A stretch of 64,000 nucleotides of DNA from NCBI GenBank assembly GCA_937918935.1, contig CAKZSI010000004.1, positions 23,249-87,248 on the forward strand, written 5' to 3'. This document shows positions 1 through 7,558 of the stretch, piece after piece. A program made the position numbers and the translations under genes. Position 1 is the stretch's first letter. Each line of letters begins with the position of its first letter. The notes under the pieces are model-generated. The model saw only the letters and a list, made by a program, of their open reading frames with translations, made no database searches and was not told the DNA's origin. The stretch is from an uncultured Chloroflexales bacterium. GTDB lineage: Bacteria; Chloroflexota; Chloroflexia; Chloroflexales; Chloroflexaceae.

Positions 1-147
1 GCGGGGGCGCAGCACGGTTGCCAGGGGGCGTTCACCGAAGTAGAGCCGGCGGGCGCGCATCTCTTCGCTGAGACGGGCCCAGGAGGCCGTCGCCGCCTCG
101 GGGGTTAGCAGGGTATGGTAGTATTCGATGGCCGCAAGGAGGCTCAT
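1..147 (-). CDS. Partial gene, N-terminus only; probably a circularly permuted ATP-grasp-like protein
   Basis: The first 49 codons of a gene running off the left edge. The start is an ATG at 147-145, only 4 bases after the TAG stop of the upstream ATP-grasp gene, so the two are probably co-transcribed and translationally coupled. The visible protein contains YFGERPLATVLRPR, which resembles the 'xFGxRPLxxVLRPxFL' block I associate with circularly permuted ATP-grasp type 2 proteins. That assignment rests on one short motif and the ATP-grasp neighbour, so it is tentative. Confidence 0.5.
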   Translation of the reverse strand, partial: MSLLAAIEYYHTLLTPEAATASWARLSEEMRARRLYFGERPLATVLRPR

Positions 148-151
148 AGGA

Positions 152-1087
152 CTATCCAATCATCTGACTCCAGGGGTACTCGGCGGGCGTCTGGCGGCCT
201 TGCAGGGCCAGTTCGATGGTAAAATCGGCCATCGTCTTCACCACCCAGTCGAAATAGTAGGGTGTGAGGGAGTTCACGTCGAAGTCAGGGGCGGGGTTGG
301 TAAAATCAATCGCGTAGGGCACGCCCCCCTTGAGGGCGAACTCGACCGTGTTCATGTCGTAGCCGAGGGCCTGGTTGATACGCAGCGCGTAGTCAGTGAC
401 CTGGCGGCCCTCGTCCGGCGTCAGATAGTGGTCATCGCGGAAGTAGCGATGGGGCCAGGGAGCGTTGGCATCGAACTTAATGGTCATGATATGCCGGCGC
501 CCGATCACAATACAGCGCACATACTTTTCCCAGGCGATATACTCCTGGAGCATCATGCACTCGGTGCCAGTCTCATTGTAGGCGCGCCAGAGTTCTTCAA
601 AGCTGTGGACCTTGTAGACCTGTTTGAAACCGCCGCCCCAGGCCGGCTTGAGAATGACGGGAAAGCCGCCAACATACTCCACGTGCTCTTTCCAGGGCAG
701 GGGGTAGCGCAGGTTCCGCAACGACTCCTCAACCACGCCTTCGATGTAGGAGTGCGAGGGCAAGGCGACGGTCCGGGGATGAGGAATGCCGAGCCGCATG
801 CAGAGACTGGCGCCGAAGAACTTATCATCGGCGCTCCACCAGAAGGGGTTGTTCACCACCCGCGTGCCCGAAAGGGCCGCTGTTTTGAGAAAGGTTCGAT
901 AGTACGGGATCTCATGGCTAATACGATCCACAATGACATCGTATTCGCAAGGTTCGGCCATGCGCGTGCCGCCGAGCTTGACGAATTCGGCAATAACGCC
1001 CGCCTTCCGCCGGTTCACCTCCTCGATGAACGCAGGAGGCCAGGACCACTCGCGACCTACGATAACGCCAATCTTCCTGGTATCCAC
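152..1087 (-). CDS. ATP-grasp family carboxylate-amine ligase-like protein
   Basis: About 311 residues. An N-terminal pre-ATP-grasp part (IGVIVGREWSWPPAF) is followed by an ATP-grasp core with the ATP-binding stretch FPVILKPAWGGGFKQVYKV, a hinge-like MMLQEYI, and a Mg-binding end (NTVEFALKGGVPYAIDF then NP). Such enzymes couple ATP hydrolysis to ligation of a carboxylate to an amine or thiol; the substrate cannot be read here. The frame stays open to 1459 but would then overlap the convergent gene at 1214. I chose the GTG at 1087 because GGCAGGA precedes it, the protein fold starts there, and a TGGTACAAT -10 lies just upstream at 1160-1165. It is followed within 4 bases by another putative ATP-grasp gene. 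Confidence 0.8.
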   Translation of the reverse strand: MDTRKIGVIVGREWSWPPAFIEEVNRRKAGVIAEFVKLGGTRMAEPCEYDVIVDRISHEIPYYRTFLKTAALSGTRVVNNPFWWSADDKFFGASLCMRLGIPHPRTVALPSHSYIEGVVEESLRNLRYPLPWKEHVEYVGGFPVILKPAWGGGFKQVYKVHSFEELWRAYNETGTECMMLQEYIAWEKYVRCIVIGRRHIMTIKFDANAPWPHRYFRDDHYLTPDEGRQVTDYALRINQALGYDMNTVEFALKGGVPYAIDFTNPAPDFDVNSLTPYYFDWVVKTMADFTIELALQGRQTPAEYPWSQMIG

Positions 1088-1159
1088 AGCGATTCCTGCC
1101 GTGAGAGCAACGGCCGCCCCACCGGCGCGCCATTTCGAGTTTGCCCGTGCGTAGCCGGG

Positions 1160-1168
1160 ATTGTACCA
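1160..1168 (-). promoter_or_regulatory. Extended -10 promoter for the ATP-grasp gene
   Basis: On the minus strand the sequence reads TGGTACAAT, an extended -10 with no convincing -35 at 17 bp. It lies about 70 bases before the GTG start at 1087 and supports the choice of that start over longer alternatives. Confidence 0.5.
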
Positions 1169-1213
1169 TAGCTCCGCTATTGCGAGCGAAACCGCATCGT
1201 AGGAGAGAAGGGC

Positions 1214-2092
1214 ATGACCAATCATCCCCTGGTGCGCCTGATCCGCCTGACCGTTGACAAATACCAGTGTGATCGCGTCGGTGACATGGCCGCAGGAGTA
1301 GCCTACTTCGCGATTTTCTCGATCTTCCCGATGCTGCTGGTCGTCATCAGCATCGTCGGATTCGTGGTTGACCCGCAGCAACTGAACGTGCAGACGCTCC
1401 TCCTGCAAGTCGTTGGATCGGCGGAGATTGCCGAGTTGATCAGCCAGACCCTGAGCCACTTTTCCAAAACCCGCGTAGGCACGGGATTGCTGGGTATCGG
1501 GACGCTGCTCTTTGCCGCCACCGGCCTGCTGGGCGCGTTGAGCCGGGCATTACAGCAGATCTGGAACGTGCAACCCAACGCGAACGGGGGCGGTTTGAAG
1601 ACTGCGGTGGTTACCATGGTGATGGACCGCCTGACCTTGTTCGCACTGCTGCTGGGCGTGTCGGCGCTCATTCTCGCCGCCGTGCTGGGCAACCTGGCCC
1701 TCTCACTGCTGACGGTCTACACCGACTGGCTGCCGCTCAACAGTCTGCTGCTGCAAGTGGCCCAGACAGCGTTGTTCGTCGCCTTGCTGACCGTCGGCTT
1801 CGCGACGCTCTACAAAGTGCTGGCCAGCCCGCTGCCACGCTGGGGTGACGTCTGGCCGGCGGCCCTGGTGGCGGCGATCGCCTTCACCGTGCTTCAGCGC
1901 CTGGCGGAGTTGATTTTCGCGCGGGTGAACTTCTCGTCCTTCGGAGTGCTGGGGGCCGCGATGACCCTGCTGCTGTGGATTTTCATCTCGGCGCAGATCC
2001 TGTTGTTCGGCGGCGAACTGTCATACGCGTGGAGCCGGGTGTTCGGCAGCCAGCGCGAAGACAAGCCGCTCGCCGCAGAGGCGCGGGCGTGA
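1214..2092 (+). CDS. YihY/BrkB-family integral membrane protein (UPF0761)
   Basis: 292 residues with about six hydrophobic segments. Family features include DMAAGVAYFAIFSIFPMLLV near the N-terminus, a central GLLGALSRALQQIWNV and a C-terminal segment GAAMTLLLWIFISAQILLFG. These match the YihY/virulence factor BrkB family, once mis-annotated as RNase BN. It is predicted to sit in the cytoplasmic membrane; its biochemical role is unsettled in the family. GAGAAGGGC precedes the ATG. It is divergent from the ATP-grasp gene and followed by a promoter for coaBC, so it is probably monocistronic. Confidence 0.9.
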   Translation: MTNHPLVRLIRLTVDKYQCDRVGDMAAGVAYFAIFSIFPMLLVVISIVGFVVDPQQLNVQTLLLQVVGSAEIAELISQTLSHFSKTRVGTGLLGIGTLLFAATGLLGALSRALQQIWNVQPNANGGGLKTAVVTMVMDRLTLFALLLGVSALILAAVLGNLALSLLTVYTDWLPLNSLLLQVAQTALFVALLTVGFATLYKVLASPLPRWGDVWPAALVAAIAFTVLQRLAELIFARVNFSSFGVLGAAMTLLLWIFISAQILLFGGELSYAWSRVFGSQREDKPLAAEARA

Positions 2093-2113
2093 AGGAGAGG
2101 CGGCCTGGCACCT

Positions 2114-2142
2114 TTGACGCTGCCGCACCCTGATGCTACAAT
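2114..2142 (+). promoter_or_regulatory. Sigma-70-type promoter upstream of coaBC
   Basis: TTGACG (2114-2119), a 17-bp spacer, then TACAAT (2137-2142) with a TGC extension. This is one of the best consensus-like promoters in the window and lies about 90 bases before the coaBC ATG. Confidence 0.7.
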
Positions 2143-2232
2143 GCCAGGACGGGCACGCGCGATTGTAGATTGTAGATTGGGCACGGGGTGGCTTTGTTAC
2201 CCAGGAAACCTTCAACCTGGACTAGCTTTTAG

Positions 2233-3450
2233 ATGGATATCCTTAGCGGAAAGAAGTTGCTCCTGGGGGTCTGCGGCAGCATCGCGGCCTATAAGGTGGC
2301 CCAACTGGCGCGCGACCTGACCCTCGCCGGGGCGCAGGTTGATGTGGTGCTGACCGCGGCGGCGGAGCGTTTTGTGGGCGCGGCAACGTTCCAGGCCCTC
2401 ACCGGGCGAGCGGTGCTCAGCGATATGTGGGAACTGCCCGAAGACGGGGTGATCGGCCACGTGAGCCTCGGCGCGCAGGCCGACGCAATCATTGTGGCGC
2501 CAGCCACGGCCCACACCATCGCGCGGATCGCTGCCGGCATGGCCGATGATCTCCTGACCACGACGATCCTCGCCGCCACGGGGCCGGTGCTCATCGCCCC
2601 GGCTATGAACCCGCTGATGTACGCCAATCCCGCCACCCGGGCGAACGTCGCCACCCTCCGCGCCAGGGGCCTCACCGTGCTGGAGCCGGAAGAGGGCCGT
2701 ATGGCCGAGCACGTGTCGGGCAAAGGGCGCCTGCCCGAACCGGCCAGGCTCGAAGGGGAGATCCGGGCGCTGCTGGGGCGGCATAGCGGGCCGCTGCGCG
2801 GGCAGCGGGTGGTGGTGACCGCTGGCGGCACCCGCGAGCCGATCGATCCGGTGCGCTTCGTCGGCAACCGCTCCTCGGGACAGATGGGCTATGCCCTGGC
2901 CGCTCGCGCGCGCGACCTGGGGGCAGGCGTGACGCTGGTGAGCGGTCCCACGGCCCTGCCCGCTCCGGCGGCGGTGAACGTGGTGCAGGTCGAAACGGCC
3001 CTGCAAATGCGCGACGCGGTGCAGACCGCCTGCGAGCACGCGAATATGCTGATCATGAACGCCGCCGTGGCCGACTTCCGCCCGGCTGCGGCCGCCGAGA
3101 GCAAGATCAAGAAGCGCGGTGACGGAGGGCTGATCCTCGAACTGGTTCCCAATCCCGACATCGTCGCCGGGTTCGCCCAGCGGCGCGATCTGTTCAAGGT
3201 GGGCTTCGCCGCCGAGACCGATGATTTGCTGGCAAATGCGCAGGGCAAACTGGAACGCAAGGGCCTCGATCTGATCGTCGCCAATGACGCGGTCGCCAGC
3301 ATTGGGCGCCCGGACATCGCTCTGTACCTGGTTGACCACGAGGGTATCACCCCGCTGCCGCGCCAGCCGAAGACTGAGGCCGCGGCGGCCCTGCTCGACG
3401 CGATCGTGGCGCGCTACACAGCCTGGCGGGCCAACCGGACGCAAGCCTGA
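2233..3450 (+). CDS. coaBC: Bifunctional phosphopantothenoylcysteine decarboxylase / phosphopantothenate-cysteine ligase
   Basis: 405 residues covering two steps of coenzyme A synthesis. The N-terminal flavoprotein CoaC half has GVCGSIAAYKVAQLAR, the catalytic-His region GHVSLG and the substrate clamp APAMNPLMYANPATR. The C-terminal CoaB half (from about residue 190) has VVVTAGGTREPIDPVRFVGN, NAAVADFRP, a KIKK motif and FAAETDDL. The block that in E. coli carries the catalytic cysteine (LACGxxGxGR) reads GRMAEHVSGKGRLPEP, so that cysteine is missing; related lineages are known to vary here. Length is normal. It has its own promoter and stands alone. Cytoplasmic. Confidence 0.95.
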   Translation: MDILSGKKLLLGVCGSIAAYKVAQLARDLTLAGAQVDVVLTAAAERFVGAATFQALTGRAVLSDMWELPEDGVIGHVSLGAQADAIIVAPATAHTIARIAAGMADDLLTTTILAATGPVLIAPAMNPLMYANPATRANVATLRARGLTVLEPEEGRMAEHVSGKGRLPEPARLEGEIRALLGRHSGPLRGQRVVVTAGGTREPIDPVRFVGNRSSGQMGYALAARARDLGAGVTLVSGPTALPAPAAVNVVQVETALQMRDAVQTACEHANMLIMNAAVADFRPAAAAESKIKKRGDGGLILELVPNPDIVAGFAQRRDLFKVGFAAETDDLLANAQGKLERKGLDLIVANDAVASIGRPDIALYLVDHEGITPLPRQPKTEAAAALLDAIVARYTAWRANRTQA

Positions 3451-3500
3451 GGCAAGGTTTCGGAACGGCGCTGCTTCCATTACCGTCTGACGCCGAACCG

Positions 3501-3565
3501 CCCCCTCCCTGACCCTCTCCTGGCAGGGGCGTGGCCAAACCTGGTTGCCCCACCCTCCTCCAACC
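3501..3565. repeat. Dispersed palindromic repeat, family 1 (modules A and B)
   Basis: A CCTCCCTGACCCTCTCC remnant of module A is followed by GGCCAAACCTGGTTGCC (module B core) and a CCACCCTCCTCCAACC tail. It fills the gap between coaBC and the HEAT-repeat gene. Confidence 0.7.
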
Positions 3566-3619
3566 AGCGGTGAGTGAGGTGTCTGGAAAGGCTCTGACAA
3601 CCGCGATGACAGGTTACCA

Positions 3620-4753
3620 ATGACGACCGAGCGACAGGAACCGCTTGAGACAAATAGCGCCCCGGCTGGCGCCACGGGCAATACGCCCTCCGGCAGAGTG
3701 TACGGCGCGCCGCCTCAGGCAACCCGGCGTCTGAGCAGTACCACGGGTCGTCAGCGCGCATCGCGGGCCGGACGCGGCGGCCCGTCGCGCGAGCACATCG
3801 AGGCGCTCATTCACGCGCTCGGCGATACTGGCCACCCGCTCCACACCGTCGCGGTTGACGAACTGGCCGCCATTGGAGCGCCGGCGGCGCCGGCGCTCAA
3901 CGCGGTGATGGCCCCCAATCAGCCCTGGCTGACGATCTATCGCGCCGCCGAGGCCGCCGGCAGGATCGGGGACGCTCGCACCGTCGGCCCGCTCATCCAG
4001 GCGCTGAACCATCCCAACAGCAACGTTCGCTGGAGCGCCGTCCGCGCCCTGAGCCAGATCGGGGACGTGCGCGCCCTGTTGGAGTTGCGACGGATCGCCC
4101 AGACTGACCAGGGGCGAACGAGTTGGGGCGAGCCGGTTGCCGATACGGCCCGCAGCGCCCTCGACGAGATTCGCCGCCGCAGTGTGTGGGGGCAGGGGCT
4201 TGAATTGATTAAGACCGCGGTCGTTGCGGTGCTGATGATCTTCGCCCTGGCACTGGCCTTCAGCGTGGTCAGCGCCTTGCGCGAAGAACTGGCCGGCTTT
4301 GGCCGGGTCATCCCCGGGCAAACCCAGATTCCCCAGTTCAGCCTGCCCACGGTGGCGCCAACGCCCGCCCTTGCCGCACCTACATCGGCGCCTGCGCAGG
4401 CACTGGCCACCGCCGTACCGACCATGGAACCCATCCTTGCGCCGACGACGGGAAGCGTCGCCACGAATGTAGTGACCGGCACGGTGCGCCAGGATGCCAA
4501 TGTGCGGCCCTTCCCCGGCACCGACAACCAGCCGATCGGGCGGGTCAGCCTGGGTGACGAGATCATTTTCGTCGGGCGCAGCCAGAACAGCCAGTGGTAC
4601 CTGATCCGCCTGGGGAGCCGGCGAAGCCCGGCCTCGGTGATCAACAGTCCCGACGGCGCCGGCTGGGTCAACCAGGCCCTGCTCAGCCCGCCAACGGGTG
4701 ACGTGCCCGTGCGCCAGCCGGAGGCGACGCCCGTTCCGACCGCCAGTCCATGA
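3620..4753 (+). CDS. HEAT-repeat membrane protein with extracellular SH3-like domain
   Basis: 377 residues. Residues 60-185 contain armadillo/HEAT-type helices (AAEAAGRIGDARTVGPLIQA; VRALSQIGDVRALLELRRI). Residues 196-217 form one transmembrane helix (TAVVAVLMIFALALAFSVV). A Pro/Thr/Ala-rich linker follows, then a bacterial SH3-like domain at about 290-350 (ANVRPFPGTDNQPIGRVSLG, then WYLIRLG). This suggests a cytoplasmic scaffold tethered to an outward-facing wall- or ligand-binding domain. No catalytic motif is visible. AGGTTACCA precedes the ATG. Function unknown. Confidence 0.8.
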   Translation: MTTERQEPLETNSAPAGATGNTPSGRVYGAPPQATRRLSSTTGRQRASRAGRGGPSREHIEALIHALGDTGHPLHTVAVDELAAIGAPAAPALNAVMAPNQPWLTIYRAAEAAGRIGDARTVGPLIQALNHPNSNVRWSAVRALSQIGDVRALLELRRIAQTDQGRTSWGEPVADTARSALDEIRRRSVWGQGLELIKTAVVAVLMIFALALAFSVVSALREELAGFGRVIPGQTQIPQFSLPTVAPTPALAAPTSAPAQALATAVPTMEPILAPTTGSVATNVVTGTVRQDANVRPFPGTDNQPIGRVSLGDEIIFVGRSQNSQWYLIRLGSRRSPASVINSPDGAGWVNQALLSPPTGDVPVRQPEATPVPTASP

Positions 4754-4897
4754 GGTTCTGATTTTTTACCGCAAAGGACGGGGAGAGCAGCAGAGTCTGT
4801 TCAGGTCTGCGTATCTACGGCCAGAGCGCAGCGGATTCGGTCAGAAAAACCGGTTCATGAATCACACCAACGCCGAACCGGTCCTCTGGAACTGCAC

Positions 4898-7381
4898 TTG
4901 AAACACGCCCTTCAGACCAGGCGCTCGCTCCTAGCTCGCGCGCCAGCGCGCTTCGTTCCGGCCCTGACCCGGGCCGCGCTCGGTGTGTTTCTGATCGTGC
5001 TGCTCTCGCAGATCCCGGTCACCCACGTGGTCAATGTCGGCGGCGTTGACGCGGCCTACACTCAGGGCTTTTTCGACGCCGAGCGGCCCGGCGATCCCGG
5101 CGGTTCGCGCCCGTACCTGGAGGACGCCGAGGGCGGGGCCCGATGGAGCGGCGCGTCGGCGGCCCTGATCTTCCCTCAGGCGGGCCTGCCCGGCGAGGTC
5201 AGCCTGCGTTTGCGTGGCTGGCGCGAGAGCGGCCCACCTCCTCAGGTCATTCTGCTGCTGAATGGAGTTACAGAACTCGACCGCTTCCAGGCCAGTGGCG
5301 CATGGGAGGAGCGCCAGGTCCCCATCCGCGGCGGGTGGCTCAAGGCCACCGACTTCTTCATCGAGATCCGCGCCGACACGACGCGCCTCGCCGATGGACG
5401 CGAGGCGGGCGTGCTGGTTGACCGGGCAATCTATCGCGTCGGGCCGGGCCTGATCGCGCCCTATCCTGCCCAGGTCGCTTATGCCGCCGCGGTGGGCGCA
5501 CTGCTCTGGGCGCTGTTGCGAGCCGGCGCCAACGCGCGGCGGGAGCGGATGGGACTCGGCCCCGTCGCCGCTCTGCTGGCCTACGGCCTGGCCTGGCTGC
5601 TGCTCTACCGCCTCCAGCCGCCACTCTACCCCTATCCGCTGCGGGTGCTGCCGCCGCTCACCGTGCTGACCCTCGGCGGCTTGCTGGCCCTGCGCGAGGG
5701 GCCGGCCCTGGCTGCACGCTGGCCGCGGCTTGTCAGCGTCGCGGCCCCCATCGCTGTGATCGGACTGTGGACCGCAGCGACCCTGGTCCTCGCCCAACGG
5801 CACGTCACCCTCTCCCGTCCAGGGGTGGAGAACGATTTTCGCGTCTTTGCCACGCGCGACACACTGGCCGGCGTCTTCCAGGCCGACGGGTTCTACAACC
5901 TGGGGTACCCGCTGTTGCTCTGGCTGGCGCGGCCGTTCTTCGAGGGCAACGCCTTTCTGGCGGGCCGCTTCCTGGCGGCGTTGAGCGGGACGGCGCTGCT
6001 CGCTGCGGGGTACTGGCTCGCCCGGGTTATGCTGCCGCCCGGCCCGGCCCTGCTGGCCCTGCTGGCCCTGGCGCTGAACGGCCTGGTGGCGCGGTACGGG
6101 CTGTACCTGGGCAGCGACATGCCCTTTGCCGCCTGCGTGACCCTGAGCGTGGCAGCCCTGGCAGCCGCGCTCGGGAAGGGATCAAACCTGTATACCAATG
6201 CGCCCCTGACCTCCTCGCCTTCCCAACGTCACGAACCGATTATGTGGAGAGAAGGTAAAGCGAGCATCGCCGACCCTGAACCAGGCCAGACGACGAGCGA
6301 ACCGGATGGACGCGCCACGCTGTGGCTCGCCGCCGTTGCCGGTCTTGCCGGGGGACTGGCCTTCTTGATGCGCCACCCCGGGCTGATCCTGCTGCCCTGG
6401 GGCGCCATCGCGCTGCTGCTGACAGCCCGCTCGCGCCCCAGCAGGCTGGCGGCGGTCTTCGCCGGCGCGATGCTCGCCGCCATGCTGCCGCAACTCATCG
6501 TCAACACGATCGGGACCGGCAACCCGCTCTACAATCAACAGGCCAAGAACATCTGGCTGGCAGTGTACGGCAACACCGACTGGAGGCGCTGGGAGGAAGC
6601 GCCCAACGACATCGGGTTGACCGAGGTGGTGCTGCGCGACCCGGCGCGCTTTCTGGAAAACTGGTGGCGCAACGTGATCGGCTACACCGGCAGCGGGGCC
6701 GAAGACACCAGCGAGTTTGGGCGCGCCTGGCAACTGCGCCTGCTCGGCTGGCCGGCCAACTGGCTCGCCGCGGGGGGGCTGCTGGGCTGGCTGTTGCTGC
6801 TGATCCGGCGGAGTGACCAGGATCTGCGGGGACCCGCGGCGTTGCTGATCCTCATCGCCGGATACGTCACACTGGTCAGTACAGCTTTCAGCCTGCAGCG
6901 CTTCTTTCTGCCGCTGGCGCCGATCTACGCCGTCGCGGCTGGCTGGAGCTTGTGGCGGCTGGCGCGCGGCGGTCGGTTGCTGCTCGGCACGAGCCTGACG
7001 CTGGTTGTGGTACTATGGGGCGGTTACGAAAGCGGGGCGCGCTACGTCCTGGCACAGCAACCTGCCGAGGAGGTTGCGGCGATCCGCATGGTGGAAGCGG
7101 CAACCGCCCCCGGCAACCCGATTGCCGCGCGGGTGTCGGAGCGGCTGCCCCTGGCCAAGTATTCGGCCATTGCCCATCGCGTGGTTGACTGGCCCCCGCA
7201 CGTCATGGCCGGAGCGGCAATAGGCGCCGAGGATGTCGCCGCGGTACGTGCCGCGGGAGCGCGCTACCTGCTATGGGATGAGACGGCGGGGCCTCCGCCG
7301 CTGCCCGATCTGGACGCGGCGCGGCTGAGCGCGAGTGGGCGGTATGGGTTGTACCACCTGGGAACGGGAGCGGGAGACTGA
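4898..7381 (+). CDS. GT39-like polytopic membrane glycosyltransferase
   Basis: About 827 residues with a signal-anchor near residues 22-40, an extracytoplasmic beta-rich domain (about 40-190), then a hydrophobic GT-C core of roughly ten helices. The segment RDTLAGVFQADGFYNLGYPL and the conserved LMRHPGLILLPWG resemble ArnT/PMT-type transferases that use polyprenyl-phosphate sugars on the outer face of the membrane. The acceptor is unknown. Around residues 425-465 a hydrophilic, low-complexity insertion interrupts the core between two helices. The TTG start is the only in-frame start before the anchor, but its ribosome-binding site is weak. It begins the glycan block that runs to 11770. Confidence 0.75.
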   Translation: MKHALQTRRSLLARAPARFVPALTRAALGVFLIVLLSQIPVTHVVNVGGVDAAYTQGFFDAERPGDPGGSRPYLEDAEGGARWSGASAALIFPQAGLPGEVSLRLRGWRESGPPPQVILLLNGVTELDRFQASGAWEERQVPIRGGWLKATDFFIEIRADTTRLADGREAGVLVDRAIYRVGPGLIAPYPAQVAYAAAVGALLWALLRAGANARRERMGLGPVAALLAYGLAWLLLYRLQPPLYPYPLRVLPPLTVLTLGGLLALREGPALAARWPRLVSVAAPIAVIGLWTAATLVLAQRHVTLSRPGVENDFRVFATRDTLAGVFQADGFYNLGYPLLLWLARPFFEGNAFLAGRFLAALSGTALLAAGYWLARVMLPPGPALLALLALALNGLVARYGLYLGSDMPFAACVTLSVAALAAALGKGSNLYTNAPLTSSPSQRHEPIMWREGKASIADPEPGQTTSEPDGRATLWLAAVAGLAGGLAFLMRHPGLILLPWGAIALLLTARSRPSRLAAVFAGAMLAAMLPQLIVNTIGTGNPLYNQQAKNIWLAVYGNTDWRRWEEAPNDIGLTEVVLRDPARFLENWWRNVIGYTGSGAEDTSEFGRAWQLRLLGWPANWLAAGGLLGWLLLLIRRSDQDLRGPAALLILIAGYVTLVSTAFSLQRFFLPLAPIYAVAAGWSLWRLARGGRLLLGTSLTLVVVLWGGYESGARYVLAQQPAEEVAAIRMVEAATAPGNPIAARVSERLPLAKYSAIAHRVVDWPPHVMAGAAIGAEDVAAVRAAGARYLLWDETAGPPPLPDLDAARLSASGRYGLYHLGTGAGD

Positions 7382-7494
7382 AGGGAGTCCTGGTCCTCAC
7401 CCAGCCCCTTCTGGTTCCGCCTGCGGTAAAGGGGGAGGGAGCGCCGAGCGCAACAAGGTGAGAGCGCGTGAGGAGCGGCATCCCACTGCCAGTT

Positions 7495-7532
7495 GGAGAG
7501 GTGTGGGGAAACCAGTCTTTCCCACGTCCTGG
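7495..7532. repeat. Family 1 palindromic repeat, module B (degenerate)
   Basis: GTGGGGAAACCAGTCTTTCC is followed by CACGTCC between two glycosyltransferase genes. The preceding 7388-7445 stretch (CCTCACCC and GGGGGAGGGA around a short loop) is a related hairpin. Confidence 0.6.
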
Positions 7533-7558
7533 CCTACAGAGAACGTCGAAGTAATGGC

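Noticed and set aside
2212..3681. 489-codon minus-strand frame
   Set aside because: Antisense to coaBC.
4698..4901. 67-codon frame before the GT39-like gene
   Set aside because: Overlaps the end of the HEAT gene in another frame; no motif.
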